Counted from the first letter of the stretch, positions 18,859-30,579 are shown. The stretch is DNA of 64,000 bases from Blastococcus sp. TML/M2B (GCF_016612865.1 NZ_JAENZZ010000001.1:1054001-1118000), one strand, 5' to 3'. Notes: generated from the sequence alone by a model not told the origin. Program-made: numbers and translations.

Positions 18859-20952
18859 TCAGCGACGGCCGTCGTCGGAGTTTGCGGGTCCCAGGCCGGT
18901 GTACCGCGCGAGGAAGCCGAGCTGGTCGGCCGCGAGCCCGACGGTGCGGCTCACCGCCCGCGCGCCGTGGCCCACCGACACCTCGCGGCGCAGCACGACC
19001 GGCGACGACGACGCGGTCGCGTGCTGCAGGGCGGCGGCCAGCTTGCGGCCGTGCATCGGGTGCACGCGGGTGTCGGACTCGAACGTCGTGATCAGCACCG
19101 CCGGGTAGGCCGTCCCCTCCCGGACCGCGTGGTACGGGGAGTAGCCCAGCAGCCAGCCGAGCTCGGTGGCGTCGTCGGCGGTGCCGTACTCGTCGTTCCA
19201 GGTGCGGCCGAGGCCGAACAGCTCGTACCGGACCATGTCCAGCAGCGGTGCGCTGCAGACGACCGCGGCGGCGAGGTCGGGCCGCTGGGTGAGCGTCGCG
19301 CCGACCAGCAGGCCGCCGTTCGAGCCGCCGAAGATCCCGAGCTGCGCGGGCGTCGTCCAGCCGGACGCCACCAGGTGCTCGCCGGCGGCGGCGAAGTCGT
19401 CGAAGACGTTCTGCTTGCGCTCGCGCATCCCGGCGCGGTGCCACTCCTCGCCGTGCTCGGAGCCGCCGCGCAGGTTGGCCACCGCCCAGACACCGCCCGC
19501 GGCGACCCAGGCAAGCGCCGGCGCGCTGTAGGCGGGGGTGAGCGAGACGTTGAAGCCGCCGTAGCCGTAGAGCACCGCCGGCCGCGGGGTGTCCGGCGTG
19601 CCGGTTGCCGACAGCACGAACAGGTGCACCGGCGTCCCGTCGGCGGAGGTCGCGTGCGTCTCGACGACGGTCAGCTCCGGGACCGCGCCCGCGACGGCAG
19701 CCCGCTCCCAGTCCGCCAGGGTTCCCGGGTCGGCGGCGTCCCAGCGCAGCACCGACGGCGGGGTGGCGTAGTCGGTGTAGCCCACCCACGCCTCCGGGCC
19801 GCCCTCGGGCCGGGAGACGACGCCGGAGATGCTGCCGGCGCCGGGCGCGGGCACCTCGCGGGTGCGGCCCGAGCCGTCCGCGGCCCACACCGACAGCCGG
19901 TCGGTGGCGTCCACGGCGTGCACGGCGAGCACCTGCAGGCCGCCGTCGGGCCCGTCGACCAGCGTCACGTCGGAGAGCACGGCGTCCGGCTGTTGGGGGA
20001 CGACGTCCCGCCAGTTCTCCGGCGCCCAGGTGGCGGCGTCGGCCGGGTCGGCGACGGCGAGCCGCCAGCGGGGGGCATCGCGGTCCGAGAGCAGCCACAG
20101 CCGGCCGTCGCGGGCGACCCACGCCGAGGTCTGCGCGTCCACCCCGACCTGGAGCTCGCGAAGCGCGCCGTCCCCGGTGAGGTCGGCCAGCCACACGTCG
20201 TCCCGGGGCGCGGTGCCGACCGAGCGGGAGACGACCAGCCAGCGGCCGTCCCGGCTGGTGTGCACGCCGAAGTAGCTGGCCGGGTCGCTGCCCTCGCCGT
20301 GCACCAGCACGTCGCCGGCCGGGTCGGCGCCCACCCGGTGGCGCCACACGCGGCGGTGGAACTGCTGCTCGTCGGCCGGCACCAGCTCGGGCGCCAGGCG
20401 ACGCACGTAGAACAGCTCCCCGCCGCCGGGCAGCCAGGCCACGGGGGAGTACCGGCAGCGGTCGACCGGGCCGTCGAGCAGCTCGCCGGTGGCGACGTCG
20501 AGCACGTACAGCTGCGACTCCTCGTCGCCGCCGACGGAGACCTGGTAGGCCAGCCGGTCGCCCTCGATCGACGGCGACCAGGCGTCCAGGGTCGTCGTGC
20601 CGGCCCGGTCCAGCGCCATCGGGTCGACCAGCACCCGCACCGTGCCGTCGGCCTCGGTCACCCGCAGGACGGCGTGCTCCTGGCCCGGGTCGCGGCGGGT
20701 CGAGAAGGCGCGCGCCCCGCGCCACACCGGCAGCCCGACCGCGCCGGCGTGCACCAGCTGCTCCAGCCGGTCGGCGAACGCCGCGCGCAGCGGCAGGCCG
20801 CCGAGCACCTCGGCCGACAGCGCGTCCTGCGCCGAGCTCCAGGCGACCGTGCGCGGGTCCTCGGCGTCCTCCAGCCAGCGGTAGGGGTCGGCCACGGCGT
20901 GCCCGTGCAGGTCCTCGACGAGGTCGAGCCGGGGGGCGTCGGGATAGCGCAT
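18859..20952 (-). CDS. Prolyl oligopeptidase family serine peptidase (S9A)
   Basis: A 697-residue peptidase with an N-terminal beta-propeller (about 60-410) and a C-terminal alpha/beta hydrolase domain. The catalytic Ser is in [11 protein letters not shown]; Asp and the following His-containing segment are in [14 protein letters not shown]; the final triad His is in [25 protein letters not shown] and [13 protein letters not shown] are family hallmarks. It cuts short proline-containing peptides after Pro. No signal peptide, so it is cytoplasmic. The ATG at 20952 follows TACCGT by 6 nt, a leaderless layout. It is 32 bp upstream of the MFS gene on the same strand and could be cotranscribed. Confidence 0.92.
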   Translation of the reverse strand: MRYPDAPRLDLVEDLHGHAVADPYRWLEDAEDPRTVAWSSAQDALSAEVLGGLPLRAAFADRLEQLVHAGAVGLPVWRGARAFSTRRDPGQEHAVLRVTEADGTVRVLVDPMALDRAGTTTLDAWSPSIEGDRLAYQVSVGGDEESQLYVLDVATGELLDGPVDRCRYSPVAWLPGGGELFYVRRLAPELVPADEQQFHRRVWRHRVGADPAGDVLVHGEGSDPASYFGVHTSRDGRWLVVSRSVGTAPRDDVWLADLTGDGALRELQVGVDAQTSAWVARDGRLWLLSDRDAPRWRLAVADPADAATWAPENWRDVVPQQPDAVLSDVTLVDGPDGGLQVLAVHAVDATDRLSVWAADGSGRTREVPAPGAGSISGVVSRPEGGPEAWVGYTDYATPPSVLRWDAADPGTLADWERAAVAGAVPELTVVETHATSADGTPVHLFVLSATGTPDTPRPAVLYGYGGFNVSLTPAYSAPALAWVAAGGVWAVANLRGGSEHGEEWHRAGMRERKQNVFDDFAAAGEHLVASGWTTPAQLGIFGGSNGGLLVGATLTQRPDLAAAVVCSAPLLDMVRYELFGLGRTWNDEYGTADDATELGWLLGYSPYHAVREGTAYPAVLITTFESDTRVHPMHGRKLAAALQHATASSSPVVLRREVSVGHGARAVSRTVGLAADQLGFLARYTGLGPANSDDGRR

Positions 20953-20958
20953 CCGGTC

Positions 20959-20964
20959 ACGGTA
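20959..20964 (-). promoter_or_regulatory. -10 box of the prolyl oligopeptidase gene
   Basis: TACCGT on the minus strand lies 6 nt before the ATG, with no ribosome site. Confidence 0.45.
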
Positions 20965-21084
20965 GAGCGCCCGCGCGGCGAAGCAGCGGGCGCGAGGGCG
21001 GCGTGCGCGCCCGCGCCGGGTCAGAATGGGGGTCGCCCGCGGGTCTCGGAGCCACCGGCGGTCCGGGGCGACCGGAGGTGATCC

Positions 21085-21690
21085 GTGCCGCGTTCCGTGC
21101 CCAGGTCGTCGACCGCAGGTCATCCAGGCCCGCGCCGCGACCCCGCCCCGACGGTCCTGCCCGTGCCCTCGCCCGGGACCACGGGCGCATCCCTGCTGCT
21201 CAACGCCACCTTCGAGCCGTTGTGCGTGGTCTCCAGCCGCCGGGCGATCGTGCTGGTCCTGGCGGAGAAGGCCGTGGCCGTCGACTCGACCGACGACGTC
21301 GTCCACGCTTCGACGGTCAGCCTGCCGGTGCCGGTCGTCGTGCGGCTGACCCGGTACGTGCGGGTGCCCTACCCGTCGTCGGTCCCGCTCTCGCGGCGCG
21401 CGGTCTTCACCCGCGACGCCCAGACCTGCGTCTACTGCGGCGGGTCGGCGACCAGCATCGACCACGTCGTCCCGCGCAGCCGGGGCGGGACGCACACCTG
21501 GGACAACGTCGTCGCCGCCTGCCGCCGGTGCAACCACACCAAGGCCGACCGGTCGCTGGCCGAGCTCGGCTGGAAGCTGCCGCACCCGCCGCGCACCCCC
21601 ACCGGCGCCGCCTGGCGGCTGCTCGGCCACCGCACCGTCGACCCCCGCTGGCGCGAGTGGCTGGGCATACCTGAGAGCGTCAGCGCGTGA
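21085..21690 (+). CDS. HNH endonuclease
   Basis: A 201-residue protein. The N-terminal half (LLLNATFEPLCVVSSRRAIVLVL, VRLTRYVRVPY) is the domain that precedes HNH in this actinobacterial family. The HNH nuclease follows: CVYCG, IDHVVPRSRGG, WDNVVAACRRCNHTKADR, with two CxxC zinc knuckles. An orthologue sits in the same region of mycobacterial genomes, so it is a core gene rather than an intron or phage remnant. Its cellular role is unknown. The GTG at 21085 has GGAGGTGATCC directly before it, an almost perfect anti-SD match. Its stop overlaps the next start (GTGA). Confidence 0.9.
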   Translation: MPRSVPRSSTAGHPGPRRDPAPTVLPVPSPGTTGASLLLNATFEPLCVVSSRRAIVLVLAEKAVAVDSTDDVVHASTVSLPVPVVVRLTRYVRVPYPSSVPLSRRAVFTRDAQTCVYCGGSATSIDHVVPRSRGGTHTWDNVVAACRRCNHTKADRSLAELGWKLPHPPRTPTGAAWRLLGHRTVDPRWREWLGIPESVSA

Positions 21691-22551
21691 CGTCCCCGGG
21701 TACCGCGCGGCTGCTGTGGAGCCTCGCCGAGCCGTTCCACGCGCTGACCTACTTCGCCGCGGAGGCGACCGCGGCCTTCGAGGAGGCCGGGCTGCGGGGC
21801 TTCTGGTCGGGCTACTTCGCCGGCCGTGCGGCGCCGCTGGGTGCCGTCGGGGCCGAGGTCGTGACCGCCACCTTCGTCAACTTCGCGCCGGAGTTCGTCG
21901 CCCGCCGCGTGCCCGCGGTGTGGGACCAGGCGACCCCGGCGGCCGCCCTGGACGCGCGGCTGGCCGGCGTCGACGCGGCGGTGCATCGGGTGCTCGGAGC
22001 GGGCTGGACGGCGTCGGACGAGGTGCGCGAGCTGCGCGACCTGGCGGCCACCGCCGCGGCCGCGGTCGACCTGCCCGGGCGCCCGCTCGCGGCCGCCAAC
22101 ACCGGCGTCGCCGTCCCCGACGAACCGCACCTGGCGCTGTGGCAGCTGCTCACGACGCTGCGCGAGCACCGCGGGGACGGGCACACCGCCGCGCTGGTCG
22201 ACCGCGAGGTCGACGGCGTGCAGGGGCACGTGCTGGCCGTCGCGGCCGGGCGCGCCGACCGCGCCTGGCTGCAGAAGGCGCGCGGCTGGGACGACGAGGC
22301 CTGGGACGCCGGCGCCGCCCGGTTGGCACGCCGCGGCTGGCTGGCCCACGGCGAGCTCACCGCGCAGGGCCTGGCGGTGGTCACCGCGATCGAGGCGGAC
22401 ACCGACCGGCTGGCCCTCGGCCCGTGGCAGGCGCTCGGCTCCCGCGGCTGCGACCGGTTCGCCGAGCTGATCCGGCCGGTGCGCCGCGCCGTCGTCGGCC
22501 GCCGGCGAGTGGCCGGCAGGCAACCCGATCGGCGTGCCCGAACCCGCCTGA
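21687..22551 (+). CDS. SCO6745-family protein (3' frameshift)
   Basis: An all-alpha protein of about 287 residues recognised from LLWSLAEPFHALTYFAAEA, GLRGFWSGYFAGRAAPLG, FAPEFVARRVPAVW and RGWLAHGELTAQG. The function is unknown; the second half resembles a winged-helix regulator-like region. The open frame runs on to 22634 through a palindrome, which is implausible. Removing one G near 22498 gives AVVAAGEWPAGNPIGVPEPA and a TGA at 22549-22551 directly before the palindrome, matching the usual family ending. The GTG start overlaps the HNH stop by 4 bp, so the two are one operon. Confidence 0.75.
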
Positions 22552-22552
22552 T

Positions 22553-22620
22553 CTCCGCGAGATCTGCACACTCGGGGGATTCGGCGCCCGGAAAGCCCCG
22601 AGTGTGCAGATCTCGTGGAG
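22553..22620. terminator. Long inverted repeat between convergent genes
   Basis: CGAGATCTGCACACTCGGGG (22558-22577) pairs perfectly with CCCCGAGTGTGCAGATCTCG (22596-22615). Flanking bases extend the stem to about 25 bp with one G-U pair, around an 18-nt loop. It sits exactly between the two convergent stop codons (22551 and 22627), so a bidirectional terminator is likely. It is much longer than such stems normally need to be. Confidence 0.85.
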
Positions 22621-22626
22621 GGGGTC

Positions 22627-23892
22627 TCAGGTGACGCGGGCGCGCTCGGCCGGGAAGGCCTCGTAGGAGCGGTCGGCGAGGATCGCGCGGAACCGGTCCA
22701 TCGCGTCCCAGACGTCGACGAACCGGGTGTACAGCGGCGCCGGCCCCAGCCGCACGCGGTCGGGGGTGCGGAAGTCCGGCACCACGCCGCGGTCGACCAG
22801 CGCCTGCGTCAGCTGCCAGGCCTGCGGGTGGGCGAAGGTGACGTGCGAGCCGCGCCGGGACTGCTCACGGGGCGAGGCCAGCGCCACCCCGGCCGGCACC
22901 AGCCACTCGTCGCCGAGGGCCACCACGAGGTCGGTCATCGTGCGGCCCTTCGCGGCCAGCGCCCCGATGCCCGCCTCGGCGACCAGCCCGGCGCCGACCT
23001 CGACCGCGGCCATGCCGATGACCGGCGGCGTCCCGACCCCGAAGCGCTCGATGCCCTCGGCCGGCTCGTAGGCCGGGCCCATCTCGAACTGGTCGCGCTG
23101 ACCGAACCAGCCCTGGATGGGGGAGCGCAGCTCCTCCTGCAGGTCGCGGCGCACGTACAGGAACGCGGGGGCACCGGGCCCGCCGTTGAGGTACTTGTAG
23201 GTGCAGCCCACGGCCAGGTCCGCCCCGGTGGCGTCCAGGTCGACCGGCACGGCGCCCACCGCGTGCGAGAGGTCCCACAGCAGCAGCGCGCCGGCCTCGT
23301 GCACCAGCCGGGTCACCTCGGCGACGTCGGCCAGCGCGCCCGACCGGTAGGCCACCAGCGACAGGACGACGACGGCAACCCGCTCGTCCAGCGCCGCCGC
23401 GAGCGCCGACGGGTCCAGGCCCTCGTCGATGTCGGCGTCGATCTCGCGCACGGTCATGCCCCGGGCCTCGGCGACCCCGGCCACGACGTAGCGGTCGGTC
23501 GGGAAGTCGTCGGCGGTGCAGACCAGCACGTCGCGGCCGGGTCGGGCGGCGGCGCCGGCGACCAGCAGCTTGTAGAGGTTCACCGTGGTGGAGTCGCCGA
23601 CCAGCACCTGTCCGGTGCCGGCACCCAGCACCCCGGCGCCGAGGGCGTCGCCGAGCCGCGTCGCGTGCCCGATCCATTGCGACCACGAGCCGACCAGACC
23701 GCGCGCCCACTCCTGCTCGACCACGCGGCTCACCGCGGCGGGGGTGTCCAGGGGCATCCGGCCCAGCGAGTTGCCGTCCAGGTACAGCAGCCGGTCGGGG
23801 CCGTCGTCGGCGGCACCGGCGAAGCGGGCGCGGAACCCGGCGAGGGGGTCGGCCGCGTCGAGGGCCTCCGCGGCGGCACGGGAGAGGTCCAT
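22627..23892 (-). CDS. kynU: Kynureninase
   Basis: A 421-residue PLP enzyme cleaving kynurenine to anthranilate and alanine in tryptophan breakdown. The PLP-binding Lys is in GCTYKYLNGGPG (about 226), with LYLDGNSLGRMP near the N-terminus, LLLWDLSHAVGAVPVDL and GWFGQRDQFEMGPAY. Length is normal. No tryptophan dioxygenase or formamidase is visible nearby. Because nadA-nadB make NAD from aspartate in this organism, it is more likely to serve tryptophan catabolism than NAD supply. The ATG at 23892 follows TACACA by 7 nt. It is divergent from the amidase at 23967. Confidence 0.92.
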   Translation of the reverse strand: MDLSRAAAEALDAADPLAGFRARFAGAADDGPDRLLYLDGNSLGRMPLDTPAAVSRVVEQEWARGLVGSWSQWIGHATRLGDALGAGVLGAGTGQVLVGDSTTVNLYKLLVAGAAARPGRDVLVCTADDFPTDRYVVAGVAEARGMTVREIDADIDEGLDPSALAAALDERVAVVVLSLVAYRSGALADVAEVTRLVHEAGALLLWDLSHAVGAVPVDLDATGADLAVGCTYKYLNGGPGAPAFLYVRRDLQEELRSPIQGWFGQRDQFEMGPAYEPAEGIERFGVGTPPVIGMAAVEVGAGLVAEAGIGALAAKGRTMTDLVVALGDEWLVPAGVALASPREQSRRGSHVTFAHPQAWQLTQALVDRGVVPDFRTPDRVRLGPAPLYTRFVDVWDAMDRFRAILADRSYEAFPAERARVT

Positions 23893-23899
23893 GGCTCCT

Positions 23900-23905
23900 T
23901 GTGTA
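23900..23905 (-). promoter_or_regulatory. -10 box of kynU
   Basis: TACACA on the minus strand, 7 nt before the kynU ATG. AAGGAG lies within the spacer but too close to the start to act as a normal ribosome site. Confidence 0.4.
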
Positions 23906-23952
23906 CGGGACCGCCGGGCCGCGGTGCTGCCGGGGGTCGGCGCGCCGGCGGC

Positions 23953-23958
23953 TAGCGT
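23953..23958 (+). promoter_or_regulatory. -10 box of the first amidase gene
   Basis: TAGCGT lies 8 nt before the GTG start and no ribosome site is present, so the transcript is probably leaderless. Confidence 0.5.
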
Positions 23959-23966
23959 CGCCGCCC

Positions 23967-25397
23967 GTGACGCAGCTGCACGACCTGACCGCGCTGGAGC
24001 AGGCCGCCGCCGTCCGGTCCGGCGAGGTGAGCCCGACCGAGCTGGTGCGCCACGCGCTGGACCGCATCGCGGCGTTCGACGCCGGGCTCGGCGCCTTCGT
24101 CACGGTGACCCCGGAGCGCGCGCTCTCGGCCGCCGCCGCGGACGAGCAGCGGTTGCGGGACGGCGGACCGCTGCCCCCGCTGCTCGGGGTGCCGACCGCG
24201 ATCAAGGACCTCACCCGCACCGCCGGCGTCCGGACGACGTCCGGCTCACGCGTCACCGCCGGCACCGTGCCGGACGCGGACGACGCCGTCGTCACCCGGC
24301 TGGCCGCCGCGGGGACGATCAGCGTCGGCAAGACCAACACCCCCGAGTTCGGCTTCCCGGCCTACACCGACAACGACCTGGTCGGCCCGGCGCGCTGCCC
24401 CTGGGACCCGGCGCTGCTGGCCGGCGGCTCCAGCGGCGGCGCGGCGGTCGCCGTCGCGGCCGGCTTCGTGCCGGTGGCCCACGGCAGCGACGGCGGCGGC
24501 TCGATCCGCATCCCGGCGGCGGTCAACGGCCTGGTCGGCATGAAGCCCACGCGCGGGCGGGTGAGCAACGCCCCGCTGGGCAGCGAGATCACGGGGCTCG
24601 CCACCCACGGCCCGCTGGCCCGGACGGTGCACGACGCCGCCGCGCTGCTCGACGCGATGGCCGGCCCGGAGCTCGGCGACCCCGCCTGGGCGCCGCCGCT
24701 GCCGCCGGGGGAGACGTTCCTGGCCGCCGCCGGCCGGGGGCCGGGCCGGCTGCGCATCGGCGTCGTCACCGAATCGCCGCCGCCCGGCGTCCCGCTCGAG
24801 CCGGCGATCGCCGCCGCCCTGGGCGGCACCGCGCGGCTGCTCGCCGACCTGGGGCACGACGTGGAGGAGGCGCCGGCCGGGCTGATCGGGCCCGAGGTGC
24901 TGCCCGCGTTCGAGCGGGTGTGGGCGCTGTCGGCGACGACGCTGCCGGTGCCGCCCGAGCGCATCGGCGAGCTGCGGCCGCTCACCCGGGAGCTGCGCGC
25001 CCGCGGCCTGGCGCTCTCGGCCCGGGACGCGATGCTCGCGCTGGGCACCCTGCGGTCGTTCGCCCGCGGCTACCTGCGGGCCACCGCCGGCTACGACGTG
25101 CTGCTCGCCCCGGTGGTCACGATGGCGCCGCGCCCGGTCGGCTGGTTCACCGACGACGGCGCCGAGGACTTCGCCCGCAACGAGCGCTACGCCGCCTTCC
25201 CGGCGCTCGCCAACATCACCGGTCAGCCGGCCGTCAGCCTGCCCCTGCACTCCGACGCGCGCGGGCTGCCGATCGGCAGCATGCTGGTCGGCCGGCCCGC
25301 CGACGAGGTCACGCTGCTCGCGCTGTCCGCCCAGCTGGAGGCCGCGCGGCCCTGGGCGTCGCGGCACCCACCCGTCTGGGGGGAGCGGGCGGCCTGA
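23967..25397 (+). CDS. Amidase signature family hydrolase
   Basis: A 476-residue amidase-signature enzyme. The Ser-cisSer-Lys triad is visible: Lys in GVPTAIKDLTRTAG, cis-Ser in GSDGGGSIRIPA and nucleophilic Ser nearby in LLAGGSSGGAAVAVA. The C-terminal ITGQPAVSLPLH is typical. It hydrolyses a carboxamide; the substrate is not evident. GatA is unlikely, since no gatB or gatC is near and a second paralogue lies at 41239. The GTG at 23967 is chosen because of the -10 box directly upstream. It is divergent from kynU across a 74-bp gap. Confidence 0.88.
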   Translation: MTQLHDLTALEQAAAVRSGEVSPTELVRHALDRIAAFDAGLGAFVTVTPERALSAAAADEQRLRDGGPLPPLLGVPTAIKDLTRTAGVRTTSGSRVTAGTVPDADDAVVTRLAAAGTISVGKTNTPEFGFPAYTDNDLVGPARCPWDPALLAGGSSGGAAVAVAAGFVPVAHGSDGGGSIRIPAAVNGLVGMKPTRGRVSNAPLGSEITGLATHGPLARTVHDAAALLDAMAGPELGDPAWAPPLPPGETFLAAAGRGPGRLRIGVVTESPPPGVPLEPAIAAALGGTARLLADLGHDVEEAPAGLIGPEVLPAFERVWALSATTLPVPPERIGELRPLTRELRARGLALSARDAMLALGTLRSFARGYLRATAGYDVLLAPVVTMAPRPVGWFTDDGAEDFARNERYAAFPALANITGQPAVSLPLHSDARGLPIGSMLVGRPADEVTLLALSAQLEAARPWASRHPPVWGERAA

Positions 25398-25414
25398 CCG
25401 GGGTGCGGTGCCGG

Positions 25415-25420
25415 TAAGTT
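25415..25420 (+). promoter_or_regulatory. -10 box of ctaJ
   Basis: TAAGTT lies 7 nt before the GTG start codon, with no ribosome site. Confidence 0.45.
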
Positions 25421-25427
25421 GTGCCCC

Positions 25428-25680
25428 GTGACCGTTGCCGAGACCATCCTCGTCTTCGCCGGGGGCCCGCTGGTCGTGATCCTCGTGCTCGCGCTGCTGG
25501 ACCCTCGGGCCGGGGGTGCGCCACCGGCGGCCCCGCTACAAGCCGGGCCAGGCCTGGGACCACGCCCCGGTCTGGTACGAGCCGCACCCCGACGGCGGCG
25601 GGCACGGGGACGGGCACGCCGCGATCGCGGCCGCCCCCCAGGCCGCCGGTCCGCTCGGTGGAGCCCGGGGCACCTGGTGA
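25428..25680 (+). CDS. ctaJ: Small cytochrome aa3 oxidase subunit CtaJ-like (frameshifted)
   Basis: An 83-residue single-span membrane protein after correction of one base. TVAETILVFAGGPLVVILVL is the membrane helix. Near 25500 an extra G breaks the frame; without it the protein continues TLGPGVRHRRPRYKPGQAWD and HAPVWYEPHP and ends at TGA 25678-25680. The PRYKPGQ-WD-PVWYxPHP pattern and the position next to the DUF5130 gene and pepN match the mycobacterial protein found as accessory subunit CtaJ of the aa3 oxidase in the respiratory supercomplex. The identification rests on memory of that family and on synteny. Confidence 0.65.
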
Positions 25681-25732
25681 GCGCCCTGATCCCGACTCCC
25701 GCACCCGCGATCGACCTGCCCGGAGGCCCGCG

Positions 25733-26182
25733 ATGACCCGCGCGCTCGAAGTCGAGTCCCACGACACCGCTACGTCCTCGACCATGTCGTCGCGCACCGA
25801 CGAGCCGCTCGACCAGATCTTCAGCTTCCGCGAGCTGGCCCGCCTGGACGAGGCGCTGACGCTCTCCTCCCGGGAGACCGGCCTGCGCTTCACCCTGTAC
25901 GTGGGTGACCTGGGCACCCCGACCCGCGCGCGGGCCGAGGAGATGCACGCCTCCTCCGGCGGCGCCACCGCCGAGGCCGTGCTCATCGCCGTCTCGCCGG
26001 GGCAGCGCGTCGTCGAGGTCGTGACCGGTTCCGCCGCGGCCCGCCGGCTGCCCGACCGCGCCTGCGCGCTCGCCGTGCTGTCGATGACGACGGCCTTCGC
26101 CGGGGGCGACCTCGTCGGCGGCATCGTCAACGGGCTGCGCCAGCTCGCCGACCAGGCCGGCCGCCCCACGCACAAGCACTGA
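25733..26182 (+). CDS. DUF5130 (TPM-like) protein
   Basis: A 149-residue protein with a TPM-like fold: FRLEAR-like FSFRELARLDEALTLSSRET, GLRFTLYVGDL, AVLIAVSPGQRVVEVVTGSA and AMTTAFAGGDLVGGIVNGLRQLAD in its family form. It is the orthologue of the mycobacterial gene between ctaJ and pepN. TPM domains in respiratory contexts help assemble complexes, and the adjacency to ctaJ hints at an oxidase-related job, which is inference. ATG at 25733 with GGAGG 6-7 nt upstream. A strong terminator follows. Confidence 0.8.
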   Translation: MTRALEVESHDTATSSTMSSRTDEPLDQIFSFRELARLDEALTLSSRETGLRFTLYVGDLGTPTRARAEEMHASSGGATAEAVLIAVSPGQRVVEVVTGSAAARRLPDRACALAVLSMTTAFAGGDLVGGIVNGLRQLADQAGRPTHKH

Positions 26183-26217
26183 GTCACTGCGGTCCTCCGG
26201 ACCGCACAGCAACGCGA

Positions 26218-26256
26218 ACGAGGCCCCGCCCACCGATCCGGTGGGCGGGGCCTCGT
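26218..26256. terminator. Bidirectional terminator between DUF5130 gene and pepN
   Basis: ACGAGGCCCCGCCCACC pairs with GGTGGGCGGGGCCTCGT around a 5-nt loop, a 17-bp perfect stem between convergent genes. Confidence 0.9.
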
Positions 26257-26267
26257 CGTGTCGCTGC

Positions 26268-28823
<2,556 letters not shown>

Positions 28824-28958
28824 GCCCCGGAGCCTGCCACGGGGTGACGACGGCCCGCGCGACCGCGGTGTCCGGGAACAAGCCGCCCCCCGTGCCGCTT
28901 GGCACCTCCCGAGACCCGGTGGCAGCTCCCCGGGGCCCCGACCACGAGGAGAACCCGC

Positions 28959-29622
28959 ATGACCGAGGCAGTGCAGAGCGCCCCCGTGAAGGCCCGCGTC
29001 GACTTCTGGTTCGACCCGCTGTGCCCCTGGGCCTGGCTGACCAGCCGCTGGGTGCTCGAGGCCGCCAAGGTCCGCGACATCGACCTGCACTGGCACGTCA
29101 TGTCGCTCGCCGTCCTCAACAGCGGCCGGGACCTGCCCGAGGAGTACCAGGAGATGATGAAGAAGGCGTACGGCCCGGTGCGGGTCGCGATCGCCGCCGC
29201 CCAGCAGCACGGCGAGGAGATCCTCGGCGACCTCTACACCGCCATGGGCACGCTCCGGCACCACGAGAAGGTGGAGCTGGAGGACCTCATCGCCCCCGCC
29301 CTCGAGCGCGTCGGCCTGCCCGCCTCCCTCGCCGAGGCGGCGACCTCCACCGAGTACGACGAGGCGCTGGAGAAGAGCCACCACGAGGGCATGGACCCGG
29401 TCGGTGAGGACGTCGGCACCCCGGTCATGCACATCGACGGCGTCGCCTTCTTCGGCCCGGTGATCAGCAAGGTGCCCACCGGCGAGGACGCCGGCAAGGA
29501 CCTTCGACGGCGCCGTCCTGCTCGCCAACCTCCCCGAGTTCTGGGAGCTCAAGCGCACCCGCACCGCCGGCCCGGACATGGCCTCCGTCCCGGCCGACAC
29601 CCTCGAGATCACCCGCCGCTGA
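28959..29622 (+). CDS. DsbA-fold oxidoreductase, Rv2466c family (frameshifted)
   Basis: A thioredoxin-fold protein of 220 residues with the inserted helical domain of the DsbA family. The active-site segment is [14 protein letters not shown], so the CPWC of the mycobacterial mycothiol-dependent nitroreductase Rv2466c is CPWA here: one catalytic cysteine with no resolving partner. [10 protein letters not shown] contains the cis-Pro loop. An extra G near 29498 breaks the frame; [19 protein letters not shown] is recovered when it is removed. ATG at 28959 follows GAGGAG by 7 nt. A monothiol mechanism using mycothiol is a reasonable inference. Divergent from pepN. Confidence 0.85.
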
Positions 29623-29629
29623 CCTCACC

Positions 29630-29665
29630 CCCCGAGGGCAGAAATGGCCATTTCTGCCCTCGGGG
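29630..29665. repeat. 36-bp perfect palindrome without a loop
   Basis: CCCCGAGGGCAGAAATGG is followed directly by its exact reverse complement; the centre is TGGCCA. It lies 7 bp after one stop and 22 bp before the next start, between codirectional genes. A terminator is likely, but perfect loopless symmetry is unusual for one. Confidence 0.85.
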
Positions 29666-29687
29666 AGGGGTGCGGCAGGATGGCCGG

Positions 29688-30449
29688 ATGCCGCACCCCG
29701 TCCGCCAGCGGATCTTCATCTCCGGCGCCAGCGCCGGCCTCGGCCAGGGCATGGCCCGCCGGTTCGCCGCGATGGGCCGCGACCTCGCGCTGACCGCCCG
29801 CCGCCTGGACCGGCTCGAGGCGCTGCGCGATGAGCTGCTCGCCGCGCACCCCGGCATCCGGGTGGTCGTCGCGGCCATGGACGTCGACGACCCGGCCTCG
29901 GTCGCCGAGGTGATGCCCCGTCTGGCCGAGGAGCTGGGCGGCGTCGACCGGGTGATCGTCAACGCCGGCATCGGCAAGGGCGGCTCGGTCGGCACCGGCG
30001 CGGCCGCGGACAACCGCGCGGTGCTGCTCACCAACGTGCTCGGCTCGCACGCGCAGTGCGAGGCGGCGATGGAGCTCTTCCGCAGCCAGGGCGCCGGGCA
30101 CCTGGTGCTCATCTCCTCGGTCGCCTCGGTCCGCGGCATGCCCGGCACCCGCACCGCCTACGGCGCGAGCAAGGCCGCGCTCAACTCGCTGGCCGAGGGC
30201 ATCCGCTCCGACGTGTACGGCTCGCGGATCGTCGTCTCCACGGTGCTGCCCGGCTACATCGCCACCGACATCAACGCCGGACGGCGGGGCCCGCTCACCG
30301 TCGGGTTGGACAAGGGCGTGGCCGCGCTGGTCGCCGTCGTCGAGCGGGAGCCGGTGCGCGGCTACGTGCCCGAGTGGCCCTGGCGCCCGGTCGCCCGCCT
30401 GCTGAAGGTGCTCCCGCTCCCCGCCGTCCGCCGCCTCACCGGCTCCTGA
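29688..30449 (+). CDS. Short-chain dehydrogenase/reductase
   Basis: A 253-residue classical SDR. The nucleotide-binding motif is [20 protein letters not shown] (about 10-29); DVDDPASV binds adenine; NAGIGKGG is the NAG motif; the catalytic Ser, Tyr and Lys lie in VLISSVAS and YGASKAAL. Arg residues after the second strand (TARRLDRL) suggest NADP. The C-terminal segment [19 protein letters not shown] is hydrophobic and basic and may touch membrane. The substrate is unknown. The ATG at 29688 follows CAGGAT by 6 nt. It is flanked by palindromes on both sides. Confidence 0.88.
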   Translation: MPHPVRQRIFISGASAGLGQGMARRFAAMGRDLALTARRLDRLEALRDELLAAHPGIRVVVAAMDVDDPASVAEVMPRLAEELGGVDRVIVNAGIGKGGSVGTGAAADNRAVLLTNVLGSHAQCEAAMELFRSQGAGHLVLISSVASVRGMPGTRTAYGASKAALNSLAEGIRSDVYGSRIVVSTVLPGYIATDINAGRRGPLTVGLDKGVAALVAVVEREPVRGYVPEWPWRPVARLLKVLPLPAVRRLTGS

Positions 30450-30452
30450 ACG

Positions 30453-30474
30453 GGACTTTCGGTACCGAAAGTCC
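30453..30474. repeat. Palindrome GGACTTTCGGTACCGAAAGTCC, copy 3
   Basis: Identical over 22 bp to the copies at 3917-3938 and 3950-3971. It starts 3 bp after the SDR stop codon. Confidence 0.9.
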
Positions 30475-30485
30475 GGGAGAGTCGG

Positions 30486-30507
30486 GGACTTTCGGTACAG
30501 AAAGTCC
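30486..30507. repeat. Palindrome GGACTTTCGGTACAGAAAGTCC, copy 4 (one mismatch)
   Basis: Differs from copy 3 by one base (CCG to CAG), which breaks one pair of the symmetry. As at 3917-3979, two copies lie in tandem after a stop codon, about 33 bp apart centre to centre. Confidence 0.85.
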
Positions 30508-30579
30508 GCGGTGGGGCGGCGGGCGCACGGGCCCGGGACCCCGGGGACCGGGACGCCGCCCGCCTGACAAACTGCACCC

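Noticed and set aside
23967-25397. Identification of the amidase as GatA or kynurenine formamidase
   Set aside because: There is no gatB or gatC nearby, a second similar paralogue exists at 41239, and kynurenine formamidases belong to other folds.
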